Source: Candidatus Methylomirabilota bacterium (GTDB lineage Bacteria > Methylomirabilota > Methylomirabilia > Methylomirabilales > Methylomirabilaceae). From it: DNA of 64,000 nt. Made by a program: the position numbers and the translations under genes. The stretch is from positions 1 to 64,000 of the forward strand of contig JACQQF010000020.1 of the NCBI GenBank assembly GCA_016207095.1, written 5' to 3'. Under the pieces are notes generated by a model. The model searched no databases and was not told the origin of the DNA. It saw only the letters and a program-made list of their open reading frames with translations. Numbering within the stretch: position 1 is the stretch's first letter; each line of letters opens with the position of its first letter. This document shows positions 20,065-27,731 of the stretch, piece after piece.

Positions 20065-20093
20065 AGTATGCATCGGGGGTACAACCTTGTCAA
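20065..20093 (-). promoter_or_regulatory. Promoter of vapBC, predicting a leaderless mRNA
   Basis: Minus strand: TTGACA (20093-20088), 17-bp spacer, CATACT (20070-20065). Seven bases separate the -10 box from the ATG at 20057, so transcription should start at or 1-2 nt before the start codon. ATGCA and TGCAT half-sites around the -10 could be the antitoxin operator. Confidence 0.68.
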
Positions 20094-20133
20094 GCCCCAA
20101 GAACGCGATAACGTGCCGTTGGGCCGCTTATCA

Positions 20134-20355
20134 CTACCGGCCAAGTAGCTCGTCTACGGTCAGCCCGATGTCTCGGGCAATCTTGCGAAGGAGGGTTGGC
20201 GAGATGTCCCGGCCAGGATGGAAGGGCACCGTTGTGCTGCGGCCATCGGGATGACGGAACTGCTTGTGCGAGCCACGCTGGCGGACTTCTACGAAACCGA
20301 GCTTCTGGAGGTGTGCGACGACTTCGCGTGGCTTCAGAACGGGGACTAACCCCAC
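20134..20355 (-). CDS. hicA: HicA-type mRNA interferase toxin
   Basis: 73 aa with the HicA dsRBD-like fold: [20 protein letters not shown], then [20 protein letters not shown] containing the conserved G-S-H catalytic His, and [17 protein letters not shown]. HicA cleaves mRNA and tmRNA independently of ribosomes. The start is a GTG at 20355, 2 bp after the hicB stop; the longer frame to 20499 overlaps hicB and is rejected. The order hicB before hicA is the reverse of the E. coli arrangement. Confidence 0.92.
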   Translation of the reverse strand: MGLVPVLKPREVVAHLQKLGFVEVRQRGSHKQFRHPDGRSTTVPFHPGRDISPTLLRKIARDIGLTVDELLGR

Positions 20356-20357
20356 CT

Positions 20358-20567
20358 CTAGGCCACCTGGATCCGCTGAACACCGACGAACTCCGACTCC
20401 AGCTTCGGCTCGCCGTCCTCGAGAAGCATCTCGACTACTTCTCTCAGGTTCTTCTGGAGCTCCTCGAGATCTGCGCCCTGGGTGTGCGCACCGGGCCACC
20501 CCGGGACATGGCCCACCAGAAAGCCCGTCTCAGGGTCTCGCTCCACCACGAAGTCGAAGGTTCGCAT
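20358..20567 (-). CDS. hicB: HicB-type antitoxin
   Basis: 69 aa with the partly degraded RNase H-like HicB fold: [20 protein letters not shown], then [20 protein letters not shown]. No separate DNA-binding domain is attached, so autorepression may need another surface or may be absent. The ATG at 20567 lies 9 nt after GGAGG, which decides it over an upstream in-frame ATG at 20597. It binds and blocks HicA, encoded immediately downstream. Confidence 0.92.
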   Translation of the reverse strand: MRTFDFVVERDPETGFLVGHVPGWPGAHTQGADLEELQKNLREVVEMLLEDGEPKLESEFVGVQRIQVA

Positions 20568-20629
20568 AGCTATTTGCCTCCAACTCTGCGCTCGCAACGA
20601 TGCCGCGAGTCGCGCACTTGGTCCAGTCG

Positions 20630-20687
20630 GCCCAACGTTAAGCTCAGCCGTCGCGGTTAGCGATCGGCCTGAAGCGCAAAGTTAGGC
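20630..20687. other. attC-like integron recombination site
   Basis: 58 bp. On the minus strand it begins GCCTAAC (fits RYYYAAC) and ends GTTGGGC (fits GTTRRRY). Inner arms GCTTCAGGCCG and CGGCTGAGC pair fully except for two bulged bases, T and G, which is the hallmark extrahelical-base pattern of attC sites. A smaller stem (TCGC-GCGA) closes the end. It lies just downstream of two AT-richer orphan genes, as a cassette attC would. No integrase gene is in the window. Confidence 0.6.
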
Positions 20688-20754
20688 ACGAATCACAACA
20701 ATACGAAAAACTCACGTTCTTAGTGCTCCTAGACATCAGGACAGAAGCTGCCGG

Positions 20755-21222
20755 TCATTTTTTCTTTGTCAAGATCAGCTCTATCGCTTCGATCTTTTCC
20801 ATTTTGGTATAGTTGAGCCGCACAGAATACATCAGGCCGAGGTCCTTCTGTGCTGCAACCTCCATATCTTTTTTCAATTCATCTGTCATTGGTGGTAGGG
20901 TACGGATCGGAAAATAATTGCCGACGATAACCAAATGTGGTGGATTATCATCGTTCTGAAAAAAAGGCTGAACAGAAAGACCAAATCCGGTTGATTGATC
21001 GAAGCCCATAACGGCGACTCCGGTTTCATGTTTAGTTGATTTTTTAACCCACCCAGGAACGAAAAACTTTTGAGAATCCTTTTCCCACTCCGGCCTAGTT
21101 AAACTGAAGACATAATCAGCGTCTTTCTTGCTAATGATGGTCTCTTGGGCCTCTACTCGGCCTTGAAGGCTTGAGAGTCCGATCACCAGCACTACAGTGA
21201 AGTAGGTAACAATCGAGTTCAT
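20755..21222 (-). CDS. Secreted protein of unknown function (155 aa)
   Basis: Starts MNSIVTYFTVVLVIGLSSLQ and continues through VEAQE, a plausible signal peptide with cleavage near residue 26. The mature part is charged, beta-rich and Lys-rich and has no motif I know. Visibly more AT-rich than its neighbours, which suggests recent acquisition. The ATG at 21222 overlaps the stop of the upstream gene by 4 bp (ATGA), so the two are coupled. With that gene it forms a two-gene unit ending just before the attC-like site. Confidence 0.65.
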   Translation of the reverse strand: MNSIVTYFTVVLVIGLSSLQGRVEAQETIISKKDADYVFSLTRPEWEKDSQKFFVPGWVKKSTKHETGVAVMGFDQSTGFGLSVQPFFQNDDNPPHLVIVGNYFPIRTLPPMTDELKKDMEVAAQKDLGLMYSVRLNYTKMEKIEAIELILTKKK

Positions 21223-21695
21223 GCAGACACAGCCAGGTACTTCCGAAATCTTTTTCGAGTCTCGGTTATTCCATCCTGTTGGAACCAAAGAAGGAGCTTA
21301 CTGTGCTCTTCAATCACCCTGGAACGCTCTTCGCCGACTGGCAACCCGGGCTCACCGGAGCTCGGATACATCTTTTCATGCAATGAAGCCAGACTCATTC
21401 CCTTCTTGTACAGTTCTTCTATATGCTCCCTGACTTCATCAGCAAATAGGAACTCAGCCTCAGCCGTAGCGGCGTAGAATTTCATTGCCATCCCATATTT
21501 CGCCGTTCCAGCATCTCCCATCTCTCCGTAAAATACCTTAACCGCTTTAAACACCGCTAAACGGCGATCATAAAGCTCGTGAGTTAATCGGCCCCTGTTG
21601 GTGCGCCACTGCTGATATGCTATGTACGTCATCACAACGGCGATCAGAGGCGTCAGCCCGGCGCTCAACCCCTCGATAATGCTCTTAATGTCCAT
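21219..21695 (-). CDS. Membrane-anchored protein of unknown function (158 aa)
   Basis: One N-terminal transmembrane segment (LTPLIAVVMTYIAYQQWRT, near residues 14-32) followed by a soluble helical domain with LYDRRLAVFKAV and AEAEFLFADEVREHIEELY. The Y-I-A-Y-Q-Q-W-x-T-N motif and the L-Y-D-R-R-L helix recur in a widespread uncharacterised bacterial family, which I recognise by pattern but cannot name. Lower GC than the surroundings. Coupled to the secreted-protein gene downstream. Confidence 0.7.
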   Translation of the reverse strand: MDIKSIIEGLSAGLTPLIAVVMTYIAYQQWRTNRGRLTHELYDRRLAVFKAVKVFYGEMGDAGTAKYGMAMKFYAATAEAEFLFADEVREHIEELYKKGMSLASLHEKMYPSSGEPGLPVGEERSRVIEEHSKLLLWFQQDGITETRKRFRKYLAVSA

Positions 21696-22013
21696 TGCCT
21701 GCCTCGTCGAGCGGTGTACTAAACCATTTTGCCGGGCTTCCTGGAAGACTCAGCCTAACCAATGAGTATACTGGTCAGCATATCCCGGGCCTCAAACATC
21801 TAACGAGTGCGGCAATTCTCCTGTGTTTCCAAGAATTGGCAAGATTCTCCGGACTCCGCCGCGCCGACGAATACTGGTCAGCATAATCCGATCATGGCTG
21901 CACCGAGCTGAGCGTCAAGGTCTATGCGATAGTGCGGATGGCATAGCCATTTGCTCACCGCCGAAGATTTACTTAGGAAACCTCGGGCCTGGCTCAAACG
22001 AGGACACTATTCA
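21696..22013. other. Gene-free stretch with a 14-bp direct repeat
   Basis: TACTGGTCAGCATA occurs at 21769-21782 and again at 21872-21885. No reading frame, RNA gene or strong hairpin seen. It marks the upstream edge of the AT-richer patch. Confidence 0.5.
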
Positions 22014-22358
22014 CTACGCCGGACGCCAACTCAGTCGTTGTCCTCCCAGCAGGTGGAGGTGAAGGTGAAAGACGACCTGCCCGCCTTCGCTGTTGCAGTT
22101 CAGCACCAGGCGGAAGCCCCGCTCGGCGATCCCCTTTTGCCTGGCGACGTTGTTCGCCACCAGGAGGAGGTGTCCGAGGAGTCGATCATCACTTTGGCTT
22201 GCATCAAGGAGCGTCGCGAGATGCCGGCGGGGAACAATCAAGATGTGGATCGGCGCCTTCGGGTTGATGTCCTCGAAGGCTACGGAGTCATCGTCCTCGT
22301 AGACGATCTTGGCAGAAAGCTCCCGCTTAACGATCTTACAGAAGAGACAGGTTTCCAC
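22014..22358 (-). CDS. hinT: HIT-family nucleotide hydrolase (HinT-like)
   Basis: 114 aa. The N-terminal CLFCKIVKRELSAKIVYEDD is the usual HinT opening, and the active site is FHLHLHLLGG, the His-x-His-x-His triad with its following glycines. HinT enzymes hydrolyse purine nucleoside phosphoramidates and adenylated amino acids. It lies downstream of the his operon in the same direction but is separated by about 500 bp of repeats, so it is probably transcribed on its own. Confidence 0.94.
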   Translation of the reverse strand: METCLFCKIVKRELSAKIVYEDDDSVAFEDINPKAPIHILIVPRRHLATLLDASQSDDRLLGHLLLVANNVARQKGIAERGFRLVLNCNSEGGQVVFHLHLHLLGGQRLSWRPA

Positions 22359-22419
22359 GCCCAGCCCTCACCCCTCATATCAACGCATCAAATACACTGT
22401 CATGGTGAAGGAACGAGTT

Positions 22420-22475
22420 AGTCGAAGCCCTGAGCCCTTCGGCTTCGCTCAGGATAGACTCCGCGAAGGGGACCG
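22420..22475. repeat. Dispersed repeat containing a GCCCTTCGGCTTCGC core
   Basis: GTCGAAGCCCTGAGCCCTTC followed by GGCTTCGCTCAGGATAGACT resembles a repeat scattered in many environmental bacterial genomes. Imperfect inverted symmetry; no coding potential. Confidence 0.5.
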
Positions 22476-22574
22476 ATCAATCCCGGAATCGCGAGATTGA
22501 TTCGCGGAGTTCACGCTGAGCAAAGCGAATGTGCTCACTAAGACAACGTAACAGCATCTAGTGCCCTGAATCAG

Positions 22575-22723
22575 AAGTTTGCTTCAGAAATCCCCCCTCC
22601 CGTGACGGGAGGGGGTGTGGGGGAGGGTGAGTGAGTATCAGGCATCCGCCGTCGTCACCCCCACCCAAGCCCTCCCCCATCTAAGGGGGAGGGGGAACAT
22701 TATGGTCCGAATTTTTGACTCAG
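22575..22723. repeat. 149-bp dispersed repeat, copy 1
   Basis: Begins AAGTTTGCTTCAGAAAT and ends GACTCAG, with GGGAGGGGG/CCCCCTCCC-type inverted segments between. A near-identical copy of the same length lies at 52698-52846. Confidence 0.88.
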
Positions 22724-22768
22724 GACGCTAGTGAGTGTGTACTATAGCAAACGACATAAATGTTGTTT

Positions 22769-22854
22769 CATTGTCATTGCGAGCGACCAACGGGAGCGTG
22801 GCAATCTCGCCGCTTTTGGGATTGCTTCAGTCACTTCGTTTCTTCGCAACGACA
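22769..22854. repeat. Palindromic dispersed repeat (CATTGCGAGCG type)
   Basis: CATTGTCATTGCGAGCGACC at one side and CGTTTCTTCGCAACGACA at the other, with GGCAATCTCGCCGC in the middle. Resembles the half-copy at 1338-1366 and repeats common in environmental genomes. Confidence 0.6.
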
Positions 22855-22874
22855 CCCTATTTAAGGCGTTTGCA

Positions 22875-23564
22875 TTAGTCGGCCTTCGATTTCTTCCCGC
22901 GTCGCTTCTGTAATTCCCGCGCAGGCTCTTGCGGCGCGATCCCGTGGTACGCCAGCAGGACGAGCGTATGGAACCAGAGATCGGCCAGCTCGTGAACGAT
23001 CTCCGCAGGCCTTCCGTTCTTGGAGGCGACCACCAGTTCTGCCGCCTCTTCTCCGATCTTTTTGAGGATCTGATCTTGGCCCTTCGCGAACAGGCCCGAG
23101 ACGTACGAATCGGCCTTCGGATTGACCTTTCGATCCGCGATGACCTCGAAGATCTGCTGGAGGATGGCGAGACTCCCACCGTACACCGCCTCCGGGTCGA
23201 ACCGCTGCCGCAGCACCTCCTCCGACACCTCAGGGGATGGATGAAGGCGCCGGAAGAAACAGGAGCGTCGCCCCGTGTGGCAAGCCGCCACCACCTGCTC
23301 TGCCTTGACCAGCAGGGCGTCCTCGTCGCAATCGAAATAGATCTCCTGCACCCGCTGGACGTTCCCCGACTCCTCCCCTTTTTGCCAGATTCGCCGCCGA
23401 GAGCGGCTGTAGAAATGGGTGAGGCCGGTCTGGAGTGTGAGGCGCAACGACTCGTTATTCATGTAGGCAAGGGTCAAGACCTGCCCGTTCGTCGCATCCT
23501 GGACGATGGCGGGAATCAGCCCGTGTTCGTTGAATTTGAGTTGACTTGGATCGAATCGCTCCAT
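22875..23564 (-). CDS. hisIE: Bifunctional phosphoribosyl-AMP cyclohydrolase / phosphoribosyl-ATP diphosphatase
   Basis: 229 aa. Residues 1-115 are HisI ([58 protein letters not shown], with the zinc Cys). Residues about 130-225 are HisE ([19 protein letters not shown] and [17 protein letters not shown]). Together they catalyse steps 2 and 3 of histidine synthesis. ATG at 23564, 7 bp after hisF. Last gene of the his operon. Confidence 0.96.
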   Translation of the reverse strand: MERFDPSQLKFNEHGLIPAIVQDATNGQVLTLAYMNNESLRLTLQTGLTHFYSRSRRRIWQKGEESGNVQRVQEIYFDCDEDALLVKAEQVVAACHTGRRSCFFRRLHPSPEVSEEVLRQRFDPEAVYGGSLAILQQIFEVIADRKVNPKADSYVSGLFAKGQDQILKKIGEEAAELVVASKNGRPAEIVHELADLWFHTLVLLAYHGIAPQEPARELQKRRGKKSKAD

Positions 23565-23570
23565 CGGGCC

Positions 23571-24419
23571 TCACTCCCTTACCGGCACGCCCTTGCGGCG
23601 CAGATAGGCTTTCGCGTCTTGAACCGACCAGTCGCCGAAGTGGAAGATGGAGGCGGCCAGCGCTGCGTCGGCCCCCCCCTCTGTCAACGCGTCGTAGAGG
23701 TGATCGAGCGTGCCGGCCCCCCCCGAGGCAATGACCGGGGTTCCCACGACGTCTGTCACCGCCTTCGTGAGGGCGAGATCGTAGCCATCCTTCGTCCCGT
23801 CCCTGTCCATGCTGGTCAGCAGGATCTCACCGGCCCCGAGCTTTTCTCCTCGCCTCGCCCACTCGACGGCATCGAGTCCCGTAGCCGTCCGCCCGCCGTG
23901 CGTATACACCTCCCACAACAGTGCGGGGTGCGGGGTGCGGGGTGCGGAATTGGCGTCGACTTGGTCCCCCTTCACCTCGGACCTCGCACCTCGGACCTCG
24001 CACCTCGCACTGTGGTTGATCTGCTTCGCGTCGATCGCGAGAACGATGCATTGGCTGCCGAACCGCTCGGCGGCTTCGGTGATGAGCTCCGGGCGCTCGA
24101 CCGCTGCGGTGTTCAGAGAGACCTTGTCGGCCCCTGCCAGAAGGAGGGCTCGGATATCCTCCACCGTCCTCACCCCGCCGCCGACGGTGAGCGGGGTAAA
24201 GGCCATTTCGGCTGTCCGCCGGACCACGTCCATTAGGATCTGCCGCCGCTCGTGGGAGGCGGTGATATCGAGGAAGACCAGTTCGTCCGCCCCTTGCTGG
24301 TCGTACAGAGCCGCCACCTCTGCCGGATCGCCCGCGTCGCGTAGGTTCACGAACTTGGTCCCCTTCACGACCCGACCGTCCTTGACGTCAAGACAGGGGA
24401 TCACTCGTTTCGTCAGCAT
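23571..24419 (-). CDS. hisF: Imidazole glycerol phosphate synthase cyclase subunit, with a 30-codon repeat insertion
   Basis: 282 aa, about 28 longer than usual. The (beta-alpha)8 barrel motifs are intact: [19 protein letters not shown] with the catalytic Asp, [36 protein letters not shown] with the second catalytic Asp and [14 protein letters not shown]. It makes IGP and AICAR using ammonia channelled from HisH. Between AIDAKQIN and WEVYTHGGR lie about 30 residues (including [12 protein letters not shown] and SAPRTPHPA) encoded by a heptamer hairpin. That point is a surface loop in known HisF structures, so the enzyme may still work. Start at 24419 ([10 protein letters not shown]). Confidence 0.95.
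   Translation of the reverse strand: MLTKRVIPCLDVKDGRVVKGTKFVNLRDAGDPAEVAALYDQQGADELVFLDITASHERRQILMDVVRRTAEMAFTPLTVGGGVRTVEDIRALLLAGADKVSLNTAAVERPELITEAAERFGSQCIVLAIDAKQINHSARCEVRGARSEVKGDQVDANSAPRTPHPALLWEVYTHGGRTATGLDAVEWARRGEKLGAGEILLTSMDRDGTKDGYDLALTKAVTDVVGTPVIASGGAGTLDHLYDALTEGGADAALAASIFHFGDWSVQDAKAYLRRKGVPVRE
23921..24010. repeat. Heptamer hairpin inserted in frame in hisF (90 bp)
   Basis: Left arm of four GTGCGGG units, a 30-bp centre, right arm of CCTCGGA and CCTCGCA units. Total length 90 bp, exactly 30 codons, with no stop in the hisF frame. Confidence 0.9.
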
Positions 24420-24427
24420 CTTTCTCC

Positions 24428-24602
24428 AGTGCCCGTCCAACTATCTCGCTATGAGTCGGAAACGACTCTGCCGGGTCAAGAAACGAGCATAGCAAGGCGC
24501 GGCTCACGGGGCCGACCGAGGCGTACATCCACAAGTGTACGTCGCAGGGAGTGCCCCTGGAGCCAGCAACGTCGCTAGGCGACGTTAATTGGACCGGCAC
24601 TA
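24428..24602. mobile_element. Longer MITE-like element (family B) between hisF and hisA
   Basis: Right end AATTGGACCGGCACTA, left end AGTGCCCGTCCAACT, so its ends are variants of the MITE ends. The interior of about 140 bp matches, inverted, the element at 33408-33552. The terminal TAG (24602-24600, minus strand) is the hisA stop codon. Confidence 0.78.
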
Positions 24603-25322
24603 GGTCGCGGCTGCGATCGCCTCCTTCAGCGAGAACGAGCCCTCGTACAGCGCTTTGCCGATCAAGACACCGATGATGCGAGATGGGTCCAGCGCGGCCA
24701 TCCGTTTCACATCGTCGAGCGTCGCGATCCCGCCCGAGGCGATAAGCGGATGGCGGCTCGCCTGCGCGACCCGCTGCAAGGCCTCCACGTTCGGCCCCGT
24801 GAGCATCCCGTCCCGCCGGATGTCCGTATAAATGATCGCTGCCAGTGGAAGATCAGCCGACCTGGCCGCAAGCTCGGTCGCCTGGAGACGGGTGTGCTCG
24901 GCCCACCCGCGAATGGCGACCTTGCCATCCCTGGCGTCGATCCCCAACAAAACTTTCCCCGGATAGCGGCGGCACGCCGCGATAAGAAACGTTTCATCCT
25001 CGATGGCGGCAGTCCCGAGCACCACCCGCTCGATGCCGGAGGCAAACGCCTGCTCCAAGGCAGCCAGACTCCGCAGCCCGCCGCCGAGCTGGATAGGAAC
25101 CTTCACCGCCTTGGCCACGTCCGCAGCGACACCGAGCTGCCGCGGGCTTCCGGAGAAGGCACCGTCAAGATCGACCAGGTGCAAGATCGGCGCCCCCTCG
25201 TCTTCCCATCTCTTGGCCACAGCAATCGGGTCGCTGGAGTAGGAGGTCTGGTGGAGGGGATCGCCTTGGGCCAACCGAACGACCTCCCCCCCTTTCAGGT
25301 CGATCGCCGGGATGACCAGCAT
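24600..25322 (-). CDS. hisA: ProFAR isomerase (HisA)
   Basis: 240 aa, normal length. Barrel motifs: VIPAIDLKGGEVVRLAQGD with the catalytic Asp, LHLVDLDGAFSG, QLGGGLRSLAAL, RVVLGTAAIED, YTDIRRDGMLTGPN with the second catalytic Asp and LIASGGIATLDDV. It converts ProFAR to PRFAR, the substrate of HisF-HisH. Immediately follows hisH (TAGATG junction). Its TAG stop is formed by the end of the family B element. Confidence 0.96.
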   Translation of the reverse strand: MLVIPAIDLKGGEVVRLAQGDPLHQTSYSSDPIAVAKRWEDEGAPILHLVDLDGAFSGSPRQLGVAADVAKAVKVPIQLGGGLRSLAALEQAFASGIERVVLGTAAIEDETFLIAACRRYPGKVLLGIDARDGKVAIRGWAEHTRLQATELAARSADLPLAAIIYTDIRRDGMLTGPNVEALQRVAQASRHPLIASGGIATLDDVKRMAALDPSRIIGVLIGKALYEGSFSLKEAIAAAT

Positions 25323-25961
25323 CTAAGCTAAAGAGGCGAAGTTCTTCAACAGTTGCAGGCCGAGCGTCTGGCTTTTCTCGGGGTGAAACTGGCAGGCGAA
25401 GAGGTTGTCTCGCCAGAGGATCGAAGTGAAGCGCCGGCCATACTCCGTGGTCGCGGCGACAATGCCTTCGTCGTCGGGCACCACATAGTACGAGTGGACG
25501 AAGTAGAAGAATCCTCCGTCCGGAATGCCCTTGAAGATCGGGGCCTGCCGTTCGATCCGGATTTGGTTCCACCCCATGTGCGGAACCTTGAGCCGCGCCG
25601 TCATCCCACCCCCATTCCTCGATGCCACCGCCTCCGGGAATCGCACCACCCGACCTTTGATGACATCGAGTCCCTTATGGTGACCGAACTCCTCGCTCTC
25701 GCTGAACAGGAAGTGAAGTCCGAGGCAGATCCCGAGAACCGGCTTGCCGACCTCGATCGCCCGCAGGAGCGGCTCGACGAATCCACCATCCCGAAGCTTC
25801 GTGATCCCGTCGCGAAACGCTCCCACCCCTGGCAGGACAATGCCGGAGGCGTCACGGAGCGCCCGCGGGTCGTCCACGATCTTGGCGTCGGCCCCAACGC
25901 GCTCGAACCCCTTCTGGGCGCTTCGGAGGTTCGCGATCCCGGAATCGATGATGGCGATCAT
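25323..25961 (-). CDS. hisH: Imidazole glycerol phosphate synthase glutaminase subunit
   Basis: 212 aa class I glutamine amidotransferase. Oxyanion segment [11 protein letters not shown], nucleophile Cys in [17 protein letters not shown], His in [13 protein letters not shown] with the adjacent Glu. It supplies ammonia to HisF. ATG at 25961 preferred over a GTG two codons earlier because of AGAGGGTGGGG just upstream. Separated from hisB by a short heptamer repeat. Confidence 0.95.
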   Translation of the reverse strand: MIAIIDSGIANLRSAQKGFERVGADAKIVDDPRALRDASGIVLPGVGAFRDGITKLRDGGFVEPLLRAIEVGKPVLGICLGLHFLFSESEEFGHHKGLDVIKGRVVRFPEAVASRNGGGMTARLKVPHMGWNQIRIERQAPIFKGIPDGGFFYFVHSYYVVPDDEGIVAATTEYGRRFTSILWRDNLFACQFHPEKSQTLGLQLLKNFASLA

Positions 25962-25984
25962 CCCCACCCTCTACGCACGCCGCC

Positions 25985-26013
25985 CTTCGGACGCCGCACC
26001 TCGCACCTCGCAC
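25985..26013. repeat. Heptamer repeat (CCTCGCA flavour) between hisB and hisH
   Basis: Three CCTCGCA-type units; one arm only. Same flavour as the insert in hisF. Confidence 0.7.
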
Positions 26014-26019
26014 CTCTTA

Positions 26020-26607
26020 TTACAGGCTCCCCTTGGTCGAGGGAACTTCCGAAATCCTCGGGTCCAGCGCCGTCGCCTGGTCGAGGCTCTTGGCCAAGCC
26101 CTTGAAAATCGCCTCCACACAATGGTGCAGGTTCTCGCCGTGCAGGATCGAGACATGAAGGTTGATTTTCATATTCACAGTAAATGCCCGCATGAACTCC
26201 TTCACCAGGCTGACGTCGAAGTTCCCGATCCGTCCCTGGAGCTGAGGCGCCTCGTAGACCAGATAGGGACGGCCGCTGATGTCAATCACGACCCGCGCCA
26301 GAGCCTCATCGAGGGGAACAATGCCCCAGGCGAAGCGCCGGATACCGCGCTTGTCACCCATGGCCTGGGCGAACGCTTCGCCGAGCGCTATCCCGACATC
26401 TTCCACGGTGTGATGCAGATCGACCTGAAGGTCACCTTTGGCATGAACGCTGAGGTCGAAAAGGCCGTGCTTCGCCAGTTGAGCCAGCATGTGATCGAGG
26501 AAGGGGATCTCTGTCTGAACCGTGTGCCGACCCACCCCATCAAGGTCGAGCTCCACCGCCACATCGGTTTCCGACGTCTTCCTGCGGATCGAAGCCGTCC
26601 TACCCAT
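26020..26607 (-). CDS. hisB: Imidazoleglycerol-phosphate dehydratase
   Basis: 195 aa, monofunctional (no phosphatase domain). Mn-binding motifs: FLDHMLAQLAKHGLFDL, DLHHTVEDVGIALGEAF, the later FVKEFMRAF-like segment and NLHHCVEAIFKGLAKSL. It dehydrates IGP to imidazole acetol phosphate. The start ATG at 26607 overlaps the hisC stop (TAATG); the longer frame to 26649 is rejected. Histidinol-phosphate phosphatase must be encoded elsewhere. Confidence 0.96.
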   Translation of the reverse strand: MGRTASIRRKTSETDVAVELDLDGVGRHTVQTEIPFLDHMLAQLAKHGLFDLSVHAKGDLQVDLHHTVEDVGIALGEAFAQAMGDKRGIRRFAWGIVPLDEALARVVIDISGRPYLVYEAPQLQGRIGNFDVSLVKEFMRAFTVNMKINLHVSILHGENLHHCVEAIFKGLAKSLDQATALDPRISEVPSTKGSL

Positions 26608-27731
26608 TATCTGACCTCCGCCTTCTTCATTCCACCCCGCACCTCGCACCCCTCGTACTGCTGCATCACCTTGGTCAAGGCGGCGAGAAACCGCTCGTTC
26701 TCTTCTTCTGTGCCGACCGTCACCCGCAGGCAGTTCAGAAGGTCAGGCACTGATCCCAGATTCCTCACAAGGACGCCCTCCGCAAACAACCCTTCGAACA
26801 CCTCATTGCCTGGGTGCGGGGTCCTGAACAGGATGAAATTCGCCTGCGACGGGTAGACCTCGACCCCCGGAATCGCGGTCAACCGCTTGGCCATCCGCGC
26901 CCGCTCCCGGATGACCTCGGACACATTGGCGTCGATCCACTCTCGATGAAACAACAACACGACGGCCGCCGCCTGAGAGAAGGCGTTCACGTTGAATGGG
27001 AGTCGGACCTTCTCCAGCTCGGCCACAAGCGAGGAATGGGTCACGACGTACCCGATCCGGAGGCCGGCCAACCCGATCTTGGAGAGGGTGCGGAGGATAA
27101 TCAGTCGCTCCTGATCGACCAGGTGCGGCAGCATGGTCCGCCCGGCATACGGCCCATAGGCCTCGTCCACGACCACTAACCCGGGGGCGGCCGCCAGGAT
27201 CTTGAGGATCTCCGCTTCAGAAAAGACCCCGCCTGTGGGATTGTTGGGGGTGGCGAGAAAGACCACCCTGGGGTGCGTCCGCTCGATCGCCTCGATGATC
27301 ACGGGTACGTCCGGTTCGAAGCGAGGCCCCAAGCGCACCCCCTCGAAGCGAAGCCCCTGACCCCTCGCAATCAGCGCGTACATCGAGAAGGTCGGGACCG
27401 GCGCGAGAACGGTCGCGCCGACCTCTCCCACCGCCAGAAGCAACAGTTGAATCAGCTCGTCCGACCCATTGCCCAGGACAAGTTGCCCCGGTACCACCCC
27501 GTGCTCAGCAGCAAGGACTGATCTGAGCCGACCCGCCGTGGGATCCGGGTACCGGTTGACCGATACCTCCTCCATGACGCGGAGGAGTTCGTCGCGGATC
27601 CTCTCCGGCAGAGAAAAGGGGCTCTCGTTGGCGTCCAGCTTGACAAGACCGGATCGCGGCTCTTCGGCCCTGTACGCCACAAGCCCCCGAACCTCAGGCT
27701 TCACGAGATCGACAACGCGGGGCGGCGTCAT
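26607..27731 (-). CDS. hisC: Histidinol-phosphate aminotransferase
   Basis: 374 aa PLP enzyme of fold type I. Motifs: KLDANESPFSLPERIRDEL, LVLGNGSDELIQ, LATPNNPTGGVFSE, VVVDEAYGPYAG, the PLP lysine in RTLSKIGLAGLRIGY and LVRNLGSVPDLLNCLRVTVG. ATG at 27731 overlaps the hisD stop (ATGA). The last 15 residues (EGCEVRGGMKKAEVR) come from heptamer-repeat DNA, so the native C-terminus has been replaced or extended. Confidence 0.95.
   Translation of the reverse strand: MTPPRVVDLVKPEVRGLVAYRAEEPRSGLVKLDANESPFSLPERIRDELLRVMEEVSVNRYPDPTAGRLRSVLAAEHGVVPGQLVLGNGSDELIQLLLLAVGEVGATVLAPVPTFSMYALIARGQGLRFEGVRLGPRFEPDVPVIIEAIERTHPRVVFLATPNNPTGGVFSEAEILKILAAAPGLVVVDEAYGPYAGRTMLPHLVDQERLIILRTLSKIGLAGLRIGYVVTHSSLVAELEKVRLPFNVNAFSQAAAVVLLFHREWIDANVSEVIRERARMAKRLTAIPGVEVYPSQANFILFRTPHPGNEVFEGLFAEGVLVRNLGSVPDLLNCLRVTVGTEEENERFLAALTKVMQQYEGCEVRGGMKKAEVR
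26635..26658. repeat. Heptamer repeat encoding the hisC C-terminus
   Basis: CACCCCGCACCTCGCACCCC-type units just before the hisC stop. Reduced copy of the GTGCGAG flavour. Confidence 0.68.

Noticed and set aside
20058-20133. Stem GCCCCAA/TTGGGCC near 20095-20120 as a terminator of hicBA
   Set aside because: No T run follows; the segment contains the vapB -35 region instead.
23921-24010. Repeat arrays considered as CRISPR
   Set aside because: Units are 7 bp with no unique spacers and form complementary arms; no cas genes.
22929-24236. Plus-strand open frame of 435 codons opposite hisIE and hisF
   Set aside because: Antisense shadow; the minus-strand proteins show all catalytic motifs.
23571-24419. 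hisF insertion considered as a frameshift or sequencing error
   Set aside because: The 90-bp insert is exactly in frame and both flanks encode conserved HisF sequence.
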